A stretch of DNA of 60,307 nucleotides. It comes from Bacilli bacterium. GTDB taxonomy: Bacteria; Bacillota_I; Bacilli_A; RFN20; CAG-826. The translations under genes and the position numbers were made by a program. The DNA lies in contig JAFUEZ010000016.1 of assembly GCA_017470115.1 (NCBI GenBank), positions 1-60,307 on the forward strand. Reading direction: 5' to 3'. Below, in pieces: positions 41,360 through 51,048 of this stretch (the stretch's first letter is position 1; the number at the start of each line of letters is the position of its first letter). The notes under the pieces are model-generated. The model did not search any database, was not told where the DNA came from, and saw only the letters and a program-made list of their open reading frames with translations.

Positions 41360-43366
41360 ATGAAACATTATGATGTATTTCTTTCCTGGACAGGAAATGA
41401 TAGAGACCTTAAAAATAAAATAAGAGAGGTTTTAGAAAAACATAATTTTCCTTGCTACGATAGTGATCGAGATTGTAGAGGAGATTATAGTGAAAATTTC
41501 GCTATTAGTTTAGATAATAGTGATGTTTATTTTTTGATTTTAACTAATTCTCTTTTTAAAGATCCTTATTTAAAAAAGGGCGAAAGATTTTCACTTGTTA
41601 GAAAAGAATTACGCTACGCAAGTGATTTAGAAGCATTAGGAAAATTAAATTTTGTTATTTTTTCTACAGTAATTGATAAAAAATCTTTATCTACTAATAT
41701 AGAAAAATTTTATGCTGCTCATACAGCAGGATTTCATAAAATTTATTTTGATGTTAGTCTTGATGATTTAGAAGAAAAGGTTGAAGATTTGCTTAAAGAA
41801 GTAGATGAATTTATTAGAAATAGAAAAGAAGGTCATCCAATTCCTAGTGTTCAACCTGAACTTCCTATAATGCGCGATACAATTATTGATACTTCTGTTA
41901 AATTTGTTGGTCGTGAAAATGAAGAAAAAGAAGTACTCGATTCTTTTAATGATAATAGAGTAATTATTTTAGAAGGATTAGGTGGGATAGGTAAAACAGA
42001 ATTTGCTAAAAAAGTTTTACAAGAATCAAAATATATTACGCCTCAAATCATCACATTTGGTGATGAAGAAATACCTACTTTAGAAAACTTAGTTTATAAA
42101 ATCAAATATCCTAAAAAAGTGTATGAAGTTACACCAACTTTAGATGAACAAGGAAGAACAAATTATTTATTATCAATATTAAAAAAACTCGATGATAATG
42201 TTATTTTGCTTCTTGATAATGTTAATTCGCTTAATACAAGTTTTATATATTCTTTGCTTACTAATTTTTCTTGTCGCTTTTTAATTACTACTCGAGTTGA
42301 TACATCTTTTTTCCCTAATATTAAAGAAGTTAAGAAAATGGTTATTTCTAAATTATCTTTAGAAGAAGTTAAAACTATTTTTGAAAATTATTATGGAAAG
42401 CTAACTAAAGAAGAAGCAGAAGATTTTGAAGAATTAATATATTCAAAATATTCAGGAAATACACAAGCAATTATTTTAATTGCTAAGATGCTTTTTGAGC
42501 ATGGCGTCTCGCTAAATGAATTTTATGAAGCAAGTGAAGAATATTTAAAGAATAATTATGTAAGTGCTTCGCTTCATAACATTGATAATTTTGAACCTAT
42601 TTCTAATGTCTTATCAGAATTCTTTAAAATTACTAAATTCTTAGAAAGTAGTGAAGTAATTAAAGACATCTTACGCATTATGATCATAATTGAATATTTT
42701 GGTATTAAAGAAAAAGATTTAAAAGAGATGTTAGGCATTAAAAGTAGTAATGAAATTATAGTTCTAGCTAAAAACGGGTTAATAAAGCGAGTCAACATAA
42801 ATGGAATTTATTATTTATATATGCATTCAATTATTTCTGAATCATTAGTACTTAATGGACTTCTTCCTAGTAAAGAACAAATAGAACTTTTAAGAAAACA
42901 TATTTTAAGTCGACTTGATGAAGAAGATGTTAATAGCAGTAGAGATATAGATTCTTTACAAGAAGTATTAATTAAATTAGTGAAATTTAAAAATGCTGAT
43001 AATGATGGTAAAACTTTTGATTCAATAAGTAGTGAAAAAGACCCACGCTACACATATAATCTAGATAAAACAGATATTTTAGATATTTTACTTGATGAAA
43101 ATAATTCTGATCCAATATTTTTAAGTAATGGCAGCAAAACAGTTGCTTTTGATCAAATTGCTGTAATTCCTTATGAAGAAGAAATATATTGCATATTAAA
43201 ACCACTTGAAGAAATTCCTGGCGTCGGTAAACACGATGCGGCTGTGTTTTATGTTAAAGAAGGAGAAGGCGACACACCAACTCAACTCATTGCAGTAAGT
43301 GATGAAAAAAAGGCAGTGGCTGTTTTTAAAGAGTATTATCGTCTTATAATAGAAGCAAATAAATGA
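41360..43366 (+). CDS. TIR-NB-ARC (STAND) protein with DUF1292-like C terminus
   Basis: 668 residues. The TIR domain (1-150) opens with YDVFLSWTGND and has Glu83 in VRKELRYA, the position of the NADase Glu. The NTPase follows FVGRENEEKEV: Walker A GLGGIGKTE (206-214), Walker B VILLLDN (281-287), and FLITTRVD as an RNBS-B/sensor motif. A winged-helix region covers ~425-505. The last ~80 residues (DPIFLSNGSKTVAFDQIAVIPYEEE and onward) resemble the small beta-rich DUF1292 protein. The C terminus of STAND proteins is usually the sensor. Antiphage NAD depletion on activation is inferred from family knowledge. Confidence 0.9.
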   Translation: MKHYDVFLSWTGNDRDLKNKIREVLEKHNFPCYDSDRDCRGDYSENFAISLDNSDVYFLILTNSLFKDPYLKKGERFSLVRKELRYASDLEALGKLNFVIFSTVIDKKSLSTNIEKFYAAHTAGFHKIYFDVSLDDLEEKVEDLLKEVDEFIRNRKEGHPIPSVQPELPIMRDTIIDTSVKFVGRENEEKEVLDSFNDNRVIILEGLGGIGKTEFAKKVLQESKYITPQIITFGDEEIPTLENLVYKIKYPKKVYEVTPTLDEQGRTNYLLSILKKLDDNVILLLDNVNSLNTSFIYSLLTNFSCRFLITTRVDTSFFPNIKEVKKMVISKLSLEEVKTIFENYYGKLTKEEAEDFEELIYSKYSGNTQAIILIAKMLFEHGVSLNEFYEASEEYLKNNYVSASLHNIDNFEPISNVLSEFFKITKFLESSEVIKDILRIMIIIEYFGIKEKDLKEMLGIKSSNEIIVLAKNGLIKRVNINGIYYLYMHSIISESLVLNGLLPSKEQIELLRKHILSRLDEEDVNSSRDIDSLQEVLIKLVKFKNADNDGKTFDSISSEKDPRYTYNLDKTDILDILLDENNSDPIFLSNGSKTVAFDQIAVIPYEEEIYCILKPLEEIPGVGKHDAAVFYVKEGEGDTPTQLIAVSDEKKAVAVFKEYYRLIIEANK

Positions 43367-43422
43367 TAATTAAAAATGAGACAACTATATTTAATATAAT
43401 TAAATTTATATATCTAAAGATT

Positions 43423-43513
43423 ATGGAGACCTTTATGACCTTTTAAAATAATTGATCCGTTAGTTCCTGAAAGTGAATATAAGCCAGAATATTTTTTGTT
43501 TAATGAGGAATAA
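43423..43513 (+). pseudogene. Short ORF with an apparent one-base frameshift
   Basis: ATG GAG ACC TTT ATG ACC TTT TAA stops at 43446. Skipping one T at TTTTAAAA gives KIIDPLVPESEYKPEYFLFNEE before a stop at 43513. The second part reads as a sensible peptide tail. Whether this is a dead gene, programmed frameshift or chance cannot be told from sequence alone. Confidence 0.25.
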
Positions 43514-43525
43514 AGAAAATACAAT

Positions 43526-44440
43526 ATGATTATCTATAAATATTTGAATGAAAATGGAGCTTTAAAAACGATTAAAAACGGTTGTGTTTTGCTTAGGCAC
43601 CCAATTGAATATAATGATCCTTTAGATTCAATTGTTTATTGTTCTCAAAAAATACATGATAACACTTTTAAACTTATAAAAAATTATGCTTTGTTTACAC
43701 ACTTAAAAAGTCTTTTTGATAATAACGTTAAAGACCCTATTACTCGAATACCAGGATTAAAAATGCAAATTAACAGCATTGACAAAAGCATTAAAAAGGA
43801 TGGTCTTTATACTTATATGCCATCAATTGAATTTTTTATTAAGCAAAAAAAAGAACCTTTAAGAAGTTTCATTGAATCTAATAAAAAGAATTATAAAAAA
43901 CAAATTGATAAAGTTTTTAAAGATATTAAGCATAAAGTTTTGATTTCTTGCTTTAGCTTGGATCCCTATAATTTTTTAATGTGGTCACATTATGCAGATA
44001 AGCATAAAGGTGTTTGCTTAGAATATGAAATTGATGATAATGATAAAGTTTTTAAAAAAGTAAAGTATTATAAGCAAATTCCTGATTTTGATTTATACAA
44101 GTATGAAGAACTAGATTTAGCAAGAGCATACAATAATGCTTCTAATGAAATATTTAGCAAGATTGAAGATGTTTTATATAAACCTTTTATATCTAAAGGA
44201 TTATGTTGGAAATACGAAAAAGAAATTAGAATCATCGTAAGTGATGATGAGAGAATGAAGTCTTTATATAGTGATAATAAAGGGAATTATTTTTATAAGA
44301 TGCCTAAGATCAAAAGAATATTTGTTGGATGTGAAGCCAGTGAATCTTTAATTAATGAATTAAAAGAAGTTGCAGGCGATATTCCGTTTACAAAAATGAA
44401 GTTAAAAAATGGAGAATATGATTTGGAAAGGTTTGATTGA
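43526..44440 (+). CDS. DUF2971 family protein
   Basis: 304 residues, soluble. YKYLNENGALKTIKNG at the start, SCFSLDPYNFLMWSHYADKHKGVCLEYEI in the middle and KEIRIIV toward the end are the hallmarks of DUF2971. The family is widespread in defence islands and phage-related loci; its fold suggests a link to ADP-ribosyl-type chemistry, but activity is unproven. The ribosome-binding site is weak (GAGG is 17 nt away). It stands alone between the TIR-NB-ARC gene and the type I restriction operon. Confidence 0.85.
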   Translation: MIIYKYLNENGALKTIKNGCVLLRHPIEYNDPLDSIVYCSQKIHDNTFKLIKNYALFTHLKSLFDNNVKDPITRIPGLKMQINSIDKSIKKDGLYTYMPSIEFFIKQKKEPLRSFIESNKKNYKKQIDKVFKDIKHKVLISCFSLDPYNFLMWSHYADKHKGVCLEYEIDDNDKVFKKVKYYKQIPDFDLYKYEELDLARAYNNASNEIFSKIEDVLYKPFISKGLCWKYEKEIRIIVSDDERMKSLYSDNKGNYFYKMPKIKRIFVGCEASESLINELKEVAGDIPFTKMKLKNGEYDLERFD

Positions 44441-44569
44441 ATTTAGCCAGATTTAAATAAATTTGATTTATAAAATTATTAACCTAACAAAAGAAATAAA
44501 TAATGCGATTTTAATCGCCTATATGGTAGAATTTAATAAATAAATTCTATTATTTTATGGAGAAATATT

Positions 44570-46123
44570 ATGCCAGTTAATAATGAACGAGAAGAATTAC
44601 ATAGAGCCATTTGGAAAATTGCGGATGATTTAAGAGGAAGTGTTGATGGATGGGACTTCAAACAATATATTTTAGGTGTAATGTTTTACCGTTACATTTC
44701 AGAGTATTTAGAAAAATACATTAACTCTAATGAATATGAAAGTGGCAATACATCGTTTTCTTACGCAAAGTTAGATGATGAACAAGCAGAGACAATTAGA
44801 AATGAAATGGTAAATGATGTTGGCTTTTTTATTCTTCCAAGTGAATTATTTTGCAATGTTAGAGAAAGAGCAAAGACTGATGAGAATCTTAATGAAACTT
44901 TAGAAAGAGTATTTAAAAATATTGAAGAATCAGCTAATGGAACAAGTAGTGAAAACGATTTTAAAGGCCTTTTTGATGACATCGATGTTAATTCCAATAA
45001 ATTAGGTTCTACCGTTGCTAAAAGAAATGAAAAACTTGTTAAAGTTCTCAATGGAATTGGTGGAATGAATCTTGAATATTCAAACAATAATAAAAATGAT
45101 GCATTTGGCGATGCTTATGAATATTTGATGTCAATGTATGCTTCAAATGCAGGTAAAAGTGGTGGAGAATTCTTTACTCCTCAAGAAGTCTCTGAACTAT
45201 TAATGAGACTTGCTACAGTAGGTAAGACTGAAGTTGATGGTGTTTATGATCCTGCTTGTGGCTCTGGTTCTTTACTCTTAAAAGCTGAAAAAGTTTTAGG
45301 TAGAGGAAAAGTTAGACGTGGTTTCTTTGGCCAAGAAATCAATATTACAACCTATAACCTTTGTAGAATTAATATGTTCTTGCATGGTGTAGGTTTTGAT
45401 AAATTCAATATCGCTTGTGAAGATACTTTAATTTCTCCTCAACACTGGGATGATGAACCATTTGAAGTAATTGTTTCTAATCCTCCATATTCAATTAAAT
45501 GGGCTGGGGATGAGAATCCATTATTAATTAACGATCCTCGTTTTGCTCCTGCCGGGATTTTAGCTCCTAGAAAGAAAGCAGATATGGCATTTATTATGCA
45601 TTCTTTGTCGTGGCTAAAAACAAATGGAACAGCAGCTATTGTTTGTTTTCCTGGAATTATGTATAGAGGAGGAGCGGAGCAAAAAATTAGAAAATACTTG
45701 GTTGACAATAATTTTGTTGATTGTATTATTCAACTTCCTGATAACTTATTTTTTGGCACATCAATTGCCACATGTATTACGGTTCTTAAGAAAAATAAAG
45801 TAGATACAAATGTTTTATTTATAGATGCTTCTAAAGAATTCTTAAAAGTTACAAATAATAATAAATTAGAAGATAAGAATATTGACAACATTGTTAAATA
45901 TTTTACTGATAGATCAGATTTAGAATATATAGTTAAAGTTGCACCTTATGAATTAGTAAAAGAAAATGACTATAACTTATCTGTATCAACTTATGTTGAA
46001 AAAGAAGACACAAGAGAAAAGATTGATATTGTTAAATTGAATAAAGAAATTGATGAGATTGTTGCTAGAGAAGAAGTTCTTAGAACAGAAATTAAAAAGA
46101 TTATTGAAGAGATAGGTGATTAA
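44570..46123 (+). CDS. hsdM: Type I restriction-modification methyltransferase subunit HsdM
   Basis: 517 residues. The N-terminal helical HsdM domain ([35 protein letters not shown]) precedes the N6-adenine methyltransferase core, with SAM motif [18 protein letters not shown] and catalytic [25 protein letters not shown] is the usual linker. It methylates host sites as M2S1. It begins the six-gene operon 44570-53287, in which gaps never exceed 5 nt. TGGAGAAATATT precedes the start. The N terminus resembles type IC enzymes, in line with the HsdS repeats. Confidence 0.96.
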   Translation: MPVNNEREELHRAIWKIADDLRGSVDGWDFKQYILGVMFYRYISEYLEKYINSNEYESGNTSFSYAKLDDEQAETIRNEMVNDVGFFILPSELFCNVRERAKTDENLNETLERVFKNIEESANGTSSENDFKGLFDDIDVNSNKLGSTVAKRNEKLVKVLNGIGGMNLEYSNNNKNDAFGDAYEYLMSMYASNAGKSGGEFFTPQEVSELLMRLATVGKTEVDGVYDPACGSGSLLLKAEKVLGRGKVRRGFFGQEINITTYNLCRINMFLHGVGFDKFNIACEDTLISPQHWDDEPFEVIVSNPPYSIKWAGDENPLLINDPRFAPAGILAPRKKADMAFIMHSLSWLKTNGTAAIVCFPGIMYRGGAEQKIRKYLVDNNFVDCIIQLPDNLFFGTSIATCITVLKKNKVDTNVLFIDASKEFLKVTNNNKLEDKNIDNIVKYFTDRSDLEYIVKVAPYELVKENDYNLSVSTYVEKEDTREKIDIVKLNKEIDEIVAREEVLRTEIKKIIEEIGD

Positions 46124-46128
46124 TTCAA

Positions 46129-46785
46129 ATGCTTTTGAAACAATTGGATAATTTAAACAATACAAATAAATATGGAATCTCAAAAAAATGGATTTATAAA
46201 GATTCAAATGCTTTTGAAATGTGTGGAAATTACATTCAAAAAATTAATTTTTCAATTGAAGATTTTAATAAGGAACTTAACTTAGAAAAAAAAGAGGCAA
46301 AAGATATAATTTATATGATTTTGCTAGGTAATTGGATTAAAGATACTTTTAATTTATTATTTGATTTGTTTAAGAAATCACTAATTATTCCTTTTAAAAA
46401 AAGTGATTTGAATGTTGAAAAAGACTATTTAGAAGCTATTAGATCTTTTGTTGTTGCACATCCAATGAAAACTACTAGACATAAAAAGTTTAATTTTGAT
46501 GGAAGCTTCATTTGCTCTGATATTCTAATTGAAGATAGATATTTTTTTGGTTTTATGAATGATAAAAACATATTTAATATAGACTTAAATGGATTAAACG
46601 AAGGAAAATCTAAATTCGATTATCTTCTTAAAGTTTATAGCAAAGAGAATAAGATGAGATTCTTTAAATATATTTGTTGCTCTCTTGAGGATTTAACATA
46701 TTGTGTTTCTAAATATGTTGACGAATTACTTAATTTTGCTCGTTTTTTAAAGACTTTAAAGAAGAAAGAATTTAAGAATATTTAA
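46129..46785 (+). CDS. Unknown protein inside the hsd operon
   Basis: 218 residues, predicted mostly helical and soluble, rich in Lys, Phe and Asn. No motif is recognised. HPMKTTRHKKFNFDGSFICSDILIEDRYF is a distinctive central stretch. It lies 5 nt after hsdM and 1 nt before hsdS, so it is certainly co-translated with the restriction system. A role as an accessory or anti-restriction-balance factor would be guesswork. It is best described as a type I RM-associated protein. Confidence 0.75.
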   Translation: MLLKQLDNLNNTNKYGISKKWIYKDSNAFEMCGNYIQKINFSIEDFNKELNLEKKEAKDIIYMILLGNWIKDTFNLLFDLFKKSLIIPFKKSDLNVEKDYLEAIRSFVVAHPMKTTRHKKFNFDGSFICSDILIEDRYFFGFMNDKNIFNIDLNGLNEGKSKFDYLLKVYSKENKMRFFKYICCSLEDLTYCVSKYVDELLNFARFLKTLKKKEFKNI

Positions 46786-46786
46786 T

Positions 46787-47959
46787 ATGAGTAGACTAGA
46801 AGAACTTATAAATAAACTTTGTCCTTGTGGCGTACCTTTTATTAGACTAGGCGATTTTTGCATTATTCAAACTGGAAGAGGAATCACTAATAAAGATACA
46901 ACTGAGGACGGGCAATATCCTGTTATTAGTGGTGGAGTTGAACCAATGGGTTTTTATCACGAATTCAACAGAAATGAAAATACAGTTACTATCGCAAGAG
47001 CTGGCGGAGCTGGCTTTGTTAACTTTATAACCACTAAGTTTTATTTGAACGACAAATGCTTTTCGATAATTCCTGACAATAGGACGAATACAAAGTACCT
47101 TTATTATGCTCTTAAGAATATTGAAAAAGATATCATTGGTATGAAAAGCACAGGCTCTGTTCCGACGGTCAACACAACCAAAGTGTCATCCATCAAAATT
47201 CCTATTCCTCCTATGGAGGTTCAGTGTGAAATTGTCCGTATTTTGGATAATTTCACAGAGCTTACAGCAGAGCTTACAGCAGAGCTTACAGCTAGAAGAA
47301 AACAGTATGAATATTATAAACAGAGTGTTTTTGATTCACTTTCCAACTATCCAATTGTTCATATTACCGATATTGCATTAATTAAAGCTAGAGTAGGATG
47401 GCAAAGACTGACAAAAGCAGAATATTTGCAAAGCGGAAATTATTATTTGATTACAGGTACAGATTTCAAAGGTGGAAAAATAGACTTCTCTTCTTGTGTT
47501 TATGTAAGTAAGGAAAGATATGAGATGGACACCAATATCATTGTGCATAAAAGTGATGTTTTGATTACAAAAGATGGCACTTTAGGAAAGGTTGCATTTT
47601 TGCATGAAGAACCAGACAAACCGACCACGCTGAATAGTGGGGTGTTTAGGATTAAATCGGATGTATCAAAAGTTTATCCTAAATACATTTACCATTATTT
47701 TACTTCAAAAAATTTCACTGATTTTGTTGAATCGGTAAAAACGGGATCAACAATTCCCCACTTAACTCAGGAAGGACTTGTGACATTAGACATTCCTTTA
47801 CCGCCAGTTAAAAAACAAAAAGAAATAAGTGATTTACTTGATAATTTTGAGTTTTATTCATCAGACCTGTCACAAGGTTTACCTAAAGAAATTGATTGTA
47901 GAAAATCTCAATATGAATATTATCGCGACAAACTATTAACGTTTAAGGAGGCTGAATAA
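46787..47959 (+). CDS. hsdS: Type I restriction specificity subunit HsdS
   Basis: 390 residues. Two target-recognition domains: TRD1 follows VPFIRLGDFCIIQTGRGITN, and TRD2 follows YPIVHITDIALIKARVGWQR. Each ends in a conserved helix (PIPPMEVQCEIVRILDNF; PLPPVKKQKEISDLLDNF). Between the TRDs is TELTAELTAELTARRKQYEYYK with three TAEL-type repeats, the spacer that sets the distance between the two half-sites in type IC enzymes such as EcoR124. The N-terminal PCGVPFIRLGD is typical. The recognition sequence cannot be predicted. The stop overlaps the hsdR start (TAATG). Confidence 0.95.
   Translation: MSRLEELINKLCPCGVPFIRLGDFCIIQTGRGITNKDTTEDGQYPVISGGVEPMGFYHEFNRNENTVTIARAGGAGFVNFITTKFYLNDKCFSIIPDNRTNTKYLYYALKNIEKDIIGMKSTGSVPTVNTTKVSSIKIPIPPMEVQCEIVRILDNFTELTAELTAELTARRKQYEYYKQSVFDSLSNYPIVHITDIALIKARVGWQRLTKAEYLQSGNYYLITGTDFKGGKIDFSSCVYVSKERYEMDTNIIVHKSDVLITKDGTLGKVAFLHEEPDKPTTLNSGVFRIKSDVSKVYPKYIYHYFTSKNFTDFVESVKTGSTIPHLTQEGLVTLDIPLPPVKKQKEISDLLDNFEFYSSDLSQGLPKEIDCRKSQYEYYRDKLLTFKEAE
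47258..47293 (+). repeat. Three 12-bp TAEL repeats in hsdS
   Basis: GAGCTTACAGCA, GAGCTTACAGCA, GAGCTTACAGCT in direct tandem, two copies identical. Slippage changes the TRD spacing by four residues per unit and is a known route to new type I specificity. Confidence 0.95.
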
Positions 47960-50900
47960 TGGCTCAATATACTGTTATTTCTCAATCTAACGAAGAAACC
48001 GTAGTAGCAGAATATAAGCCTGCTATGACTCGCTCTGATGGATATCAAAGCGAAGCAGCTCTTGAAAAAGAGTTCATTTTGATGCTCCAAGAACAATCAT
48101 ATGAGTATTTAAATATAAAAGAAGAAAAAGATTTAATTGTTAATCTAAGAGAACAATTATCTCTTTTAAATAATTATGAATTTTCTGATGAAGAACGGAG
48201 ACAAATCTTTAATAATTACATTGCTAAGCCAACAGCAGGTATTAAAGAGAAAACTCAAATAATTCAAGAAGATAGTGTTTTTCCTTTAAGAAGGGATAAC
48301 GGAGATACAAAAAATATCAAAATTATCGATAAATCAAATATTCATAACAATAAATTACAAGTAATTAATCAGTATGAAGTTAATGATGGCAACTATAAAA
48401 ATAGATATGATGTAACAATTCTTGTTAATGGACTTCCACTAGTTCACGTTGAACTTAAAAGAAGAGGAGTTGCATTAAAAGAAGCATTTAATCAAATTAA
48501 TAGATATCAAAGAGATTCTTTCTGGGCTGGGTGTGGCTTATTTCAATATGTTCAAATATTTGTAATTTCAAACGGTACAAATACAAAATATTATTCAAAC
48601 ACAACTAGAGAATCTCATATTAAAGAACAAAATAAACCATTAAAAACAGAAAGAACAAGTAACACATTTGAATTCACTTCTTTTTGGGCTGATGCTACAA
48701 ATAAGATTATTCCTGATTTAGTTGATTTTACTAGAACATTTTTTGCTAAACACACATTATTAAATATTCTTACAAAATATTGTGTATTTACAGCAGAAGA
48801 AAAGTTGCTTGTCATGAGACCTTATCAAATCGCAGCAACTGAAAAAATACTTAATAGAATTGAAATAGCTACAAATTATAAAAAGTATGGGTCAAGAGAT
48901 GCTGGAGGATATATTTGGCATACAACAGGTAGTGGAAAAACACTAACTTCATTTAAAACAGCTAGACTTGCTTCTAAACTTGATTATATTGATAAAGTAG
49001 TTTTCGTTGTTGATAGAAAAGATTTAGATTATCAAACAATGAGAGAATATGACAGGTTTGAAAAAGGAGCTGCAAACAGCAATACTTCAACAACAATTTT
49101 AAAAAGGCAATTAGAAGATTCAACGTCTCATATTATCATTACAACAATTCAAAAATTATCGATTTTTATCGACCAAAATAAAAACCACCCAATATATGAT
49201 AAGAAAGTTGTTTTAATTTTTGATGAATGTCATAGAAGTCAATTTGGTTCAATGCATTCAGCAATAATTAAAAACTTCAAAAAGTATTACATTTTTGGAT
49301 TTACAGGTACTCCAATTTTTGCAGTTAATAGTGCAAGTGGAGGAAATCCAAATCTAAAAACAACTGAACAAGCATTTGGTGACAAACTTCATACATATAC
49401 AGTTATTGATGCTATTAATGATAGAAATGTTTTACCTTTCAAACTCGATTATATTAAGACAATGGACGAAGATGAGGATATCGAAGATGAACAAGTTAAA
49501 GATATTAATAGAGAAGCAGCGTATAACGCAAAAGAAAGAATTGCTCTAATTACAAAATATATCTTTGATCATTTTAGTCAAAAGACTTATAAAAACGAAA
49601 AAACTTATGTTAAGACAGTTATTACAAACGTTAATGAAGTAGCAAGAGGAAAAGAAGAACAAAGAGAAAAGATTAGATTAAGTGGTTTTAATTCAATTCT
49701 TGCTACATCATCAATTGAAGCCGCAAAACTTTATTACAGTGAATTCAAAAGAAGGAATGACTTAGTTGATTCAGTTCATAAACTCAAGGTAGCTTTAATC
49801 TATTCTTATGGGGCTAATGAAGATTTAGGTGACGGAATTTTAGATGAAGAAAATTCTGAAGATACATCAAGACTCGATAAGTCATCGAGAGATTTCTTAG
49901 AAGAAGCCATTCAAGATTATAATGAGATGTTCCAGACTAATTTTTCAACTCAAGGAGACGGATTCCAAAACTATTATCGTGAACTTTCTTTAAGAATGAA
50001 AAATAGAGATATTGATGTTTTGATTGTAGTTAATATGTTCTTAACTGGATTTGATGCTACAACATTAAATACACTTTGGGTTGACAAAAATTTAAAAATG
50101 CATGGACTTATGCAGGCTTTTTCTAGAACAAATCGTATTTTGAATAGCATCAAAACCTTTGGCAATATTGTCTGCTTTAGACCATTACAAACAAAAGTAG
50201 AGGAAGCAATTTCTTTGTTTGGCGATAAAGAAGCTGCAGGAATTGTTTTACTTAAAACATTCGGAGATTACTTTAGCGGTTATGATGATAAAGATGGAAA
50301 ACATCATGCAGGCTATGTTGAACTTATTGATGCGTTGCTTGAAAATTTCCCATTATATGATCCTGATATTGTGGGTGAGCAAAGAGAAAAAGAATTCTTA
50401 AAACTCTTTGGCCAAATCTTAAGAATGAAGAATTTGTTATCTTCATTTGATGATTTTGAAGGAAAAGAAATTTTGTCAGAAAGAGATTATCAAGATTATA
50501 TAAGTAGATATTTAGATTTAAGACAAAACATCATTAAATCTAATGATGAGGCTGCAATAATTAATGATGATATCGTATTTGAAATCGAACTAATTAGACA
50601 AGTTGAAGTTAATATTGATTATATTTTAATGCTTGTTACGAAATATCATGATTCACATTGTAATGATAGAGAAGTCCTTATTTCTATTCAAAAAGCGATT
50701 GATTCATCTCCAGAATTAAGAAGCAAAAAAGCTTTAATTCAAACCTTTGTAGAAGGAATTGTTGATGCTAATGATGTTATGGAAGAGTGGCATAAATTTA
50801 TTGCTGAGAAAAAAGAAAAAGAAATTAAAGAAATTATTGCCGAAGAGAATTTAAAAGAGAAAGAAACTAGAGAGTTTATATCGAATTCTTTAAGAGATGG

Positions 50901-51048
50901 TTTTGTTAAAACGAACGGAACTGATTTAGATAATTTACTTCCTCCAATGTCTAGATTTGGAAATAATAATAGATCGGAGAAGAAGAAAAGCGTTTTACAA
51001 AGAATTTTAGATTTTTTCGATAGGTTCTTTGGAATTAGTGAGAATTAA
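47959..51048 (+). CDS. hsdR: Type I restriction endonuclease subunit HsdR
   Basis: 1029 residues. The N-terminal nuclease domain has the PD-ExK residues in NRYDVTILVNGLPLVHVELKRRG. The SF2 translocase follows: Walker A HTTGSGKTLTSF, DECHRSQFG (motif II), FGFTGTPIF (motif III), MFLTGFDATTLNTLWVDK and QAFSRTNRI (motifs V and VI). The C-terminal ~200 residues are helical and would bind the methyltransferase core. With HsdM and HsdS it cuts unmethylated DNA far from its site. It overlaps hsdS by 1 nt and abuts the ASCH-PIN gene with no gap. Confidence 0.96.
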   Translation: MAQYTVISQSNEETVVAEYKPAMTRSDGYQSEAALEKEFILMLQEQSYEYLNIKEEKDLIVNLREQLSLLNNYEFSDEERRQIFNNYIAKPTAGIKEKTQIIQEDSVFPLRRDNGDTKNIKIIDKSNIHNNKLQVINQYEVNDGNYKNRYDVTILVNGLPLVHVELKRRGVALKEAFNQINRYQRDSFWAGCGLFQYVQIFVISNGTNTKYYSNTTRESHIKEQNKPLKTERTSNTFEFTSFWADATNKIIPDLVDFTRTFFAKHTLLNILTKYCVFTAEEKLLVMRPYQIAATEKILNRIEIATNYKKYGSRDAGGYIWHTTGSGKTLTSFKTARLASKLDYIDKVVFVVDRKDLDYQTMREYDRFEKGAANSNTSTTILKRQLEDSTSHIIITTIQKLSIFIDQNKNHPIYDKKVVLIFDECHRSQFGSMHSAIIKNFKKYYIFGFTGTPIFAVNSASGGNPNLKTTEQAFGDKLHTYTVIDAINDRNVLPFKLDYIKTMDEDEDIEDEQVKDINREAAYNAKERIALITKYIFDHFSQKTYKNEKTYVKTVITNVNEVARGKEEQREKIRLSGFNSILATSSIEAAKLYYSEFKRRNDLVDSVHKLKVALIYSYGANEDLGDGILDEENSEDTSRLDKSSRDFLEEAIQDYNEMFQTNFSTQGDGFQNYYRELSLRMKNRDIDVLIVVNMFLTGFDATTLNTLWVDKNLKMHGLMQAFSRTNRILNSIKTFGNIVCFRPLQTKVEEAISLFGDKEAAGIVLLKTFGDYFSGYDDKDGKHHAGYVELIDALLENFPLYDPDIVGEQREKEFLKLFGQILRMKNLLSSFDDFEGKEILSERDYQDYISRYLDLRQNIIKSNDEAAIINDDIVFEIELIRQVEVNIDYILMLVTKYHDSHCNDREVLISIQKAIDSSPELRSKKALIQTFVEGIVDANDVMEEWHKFIAEKKEKEIKEIIAEENLKEKETREFISNSLRDGFVKTNGTDLDNLLPPMSRFGNNNRSEKKKSVLQRILDFFDRFFGISEN

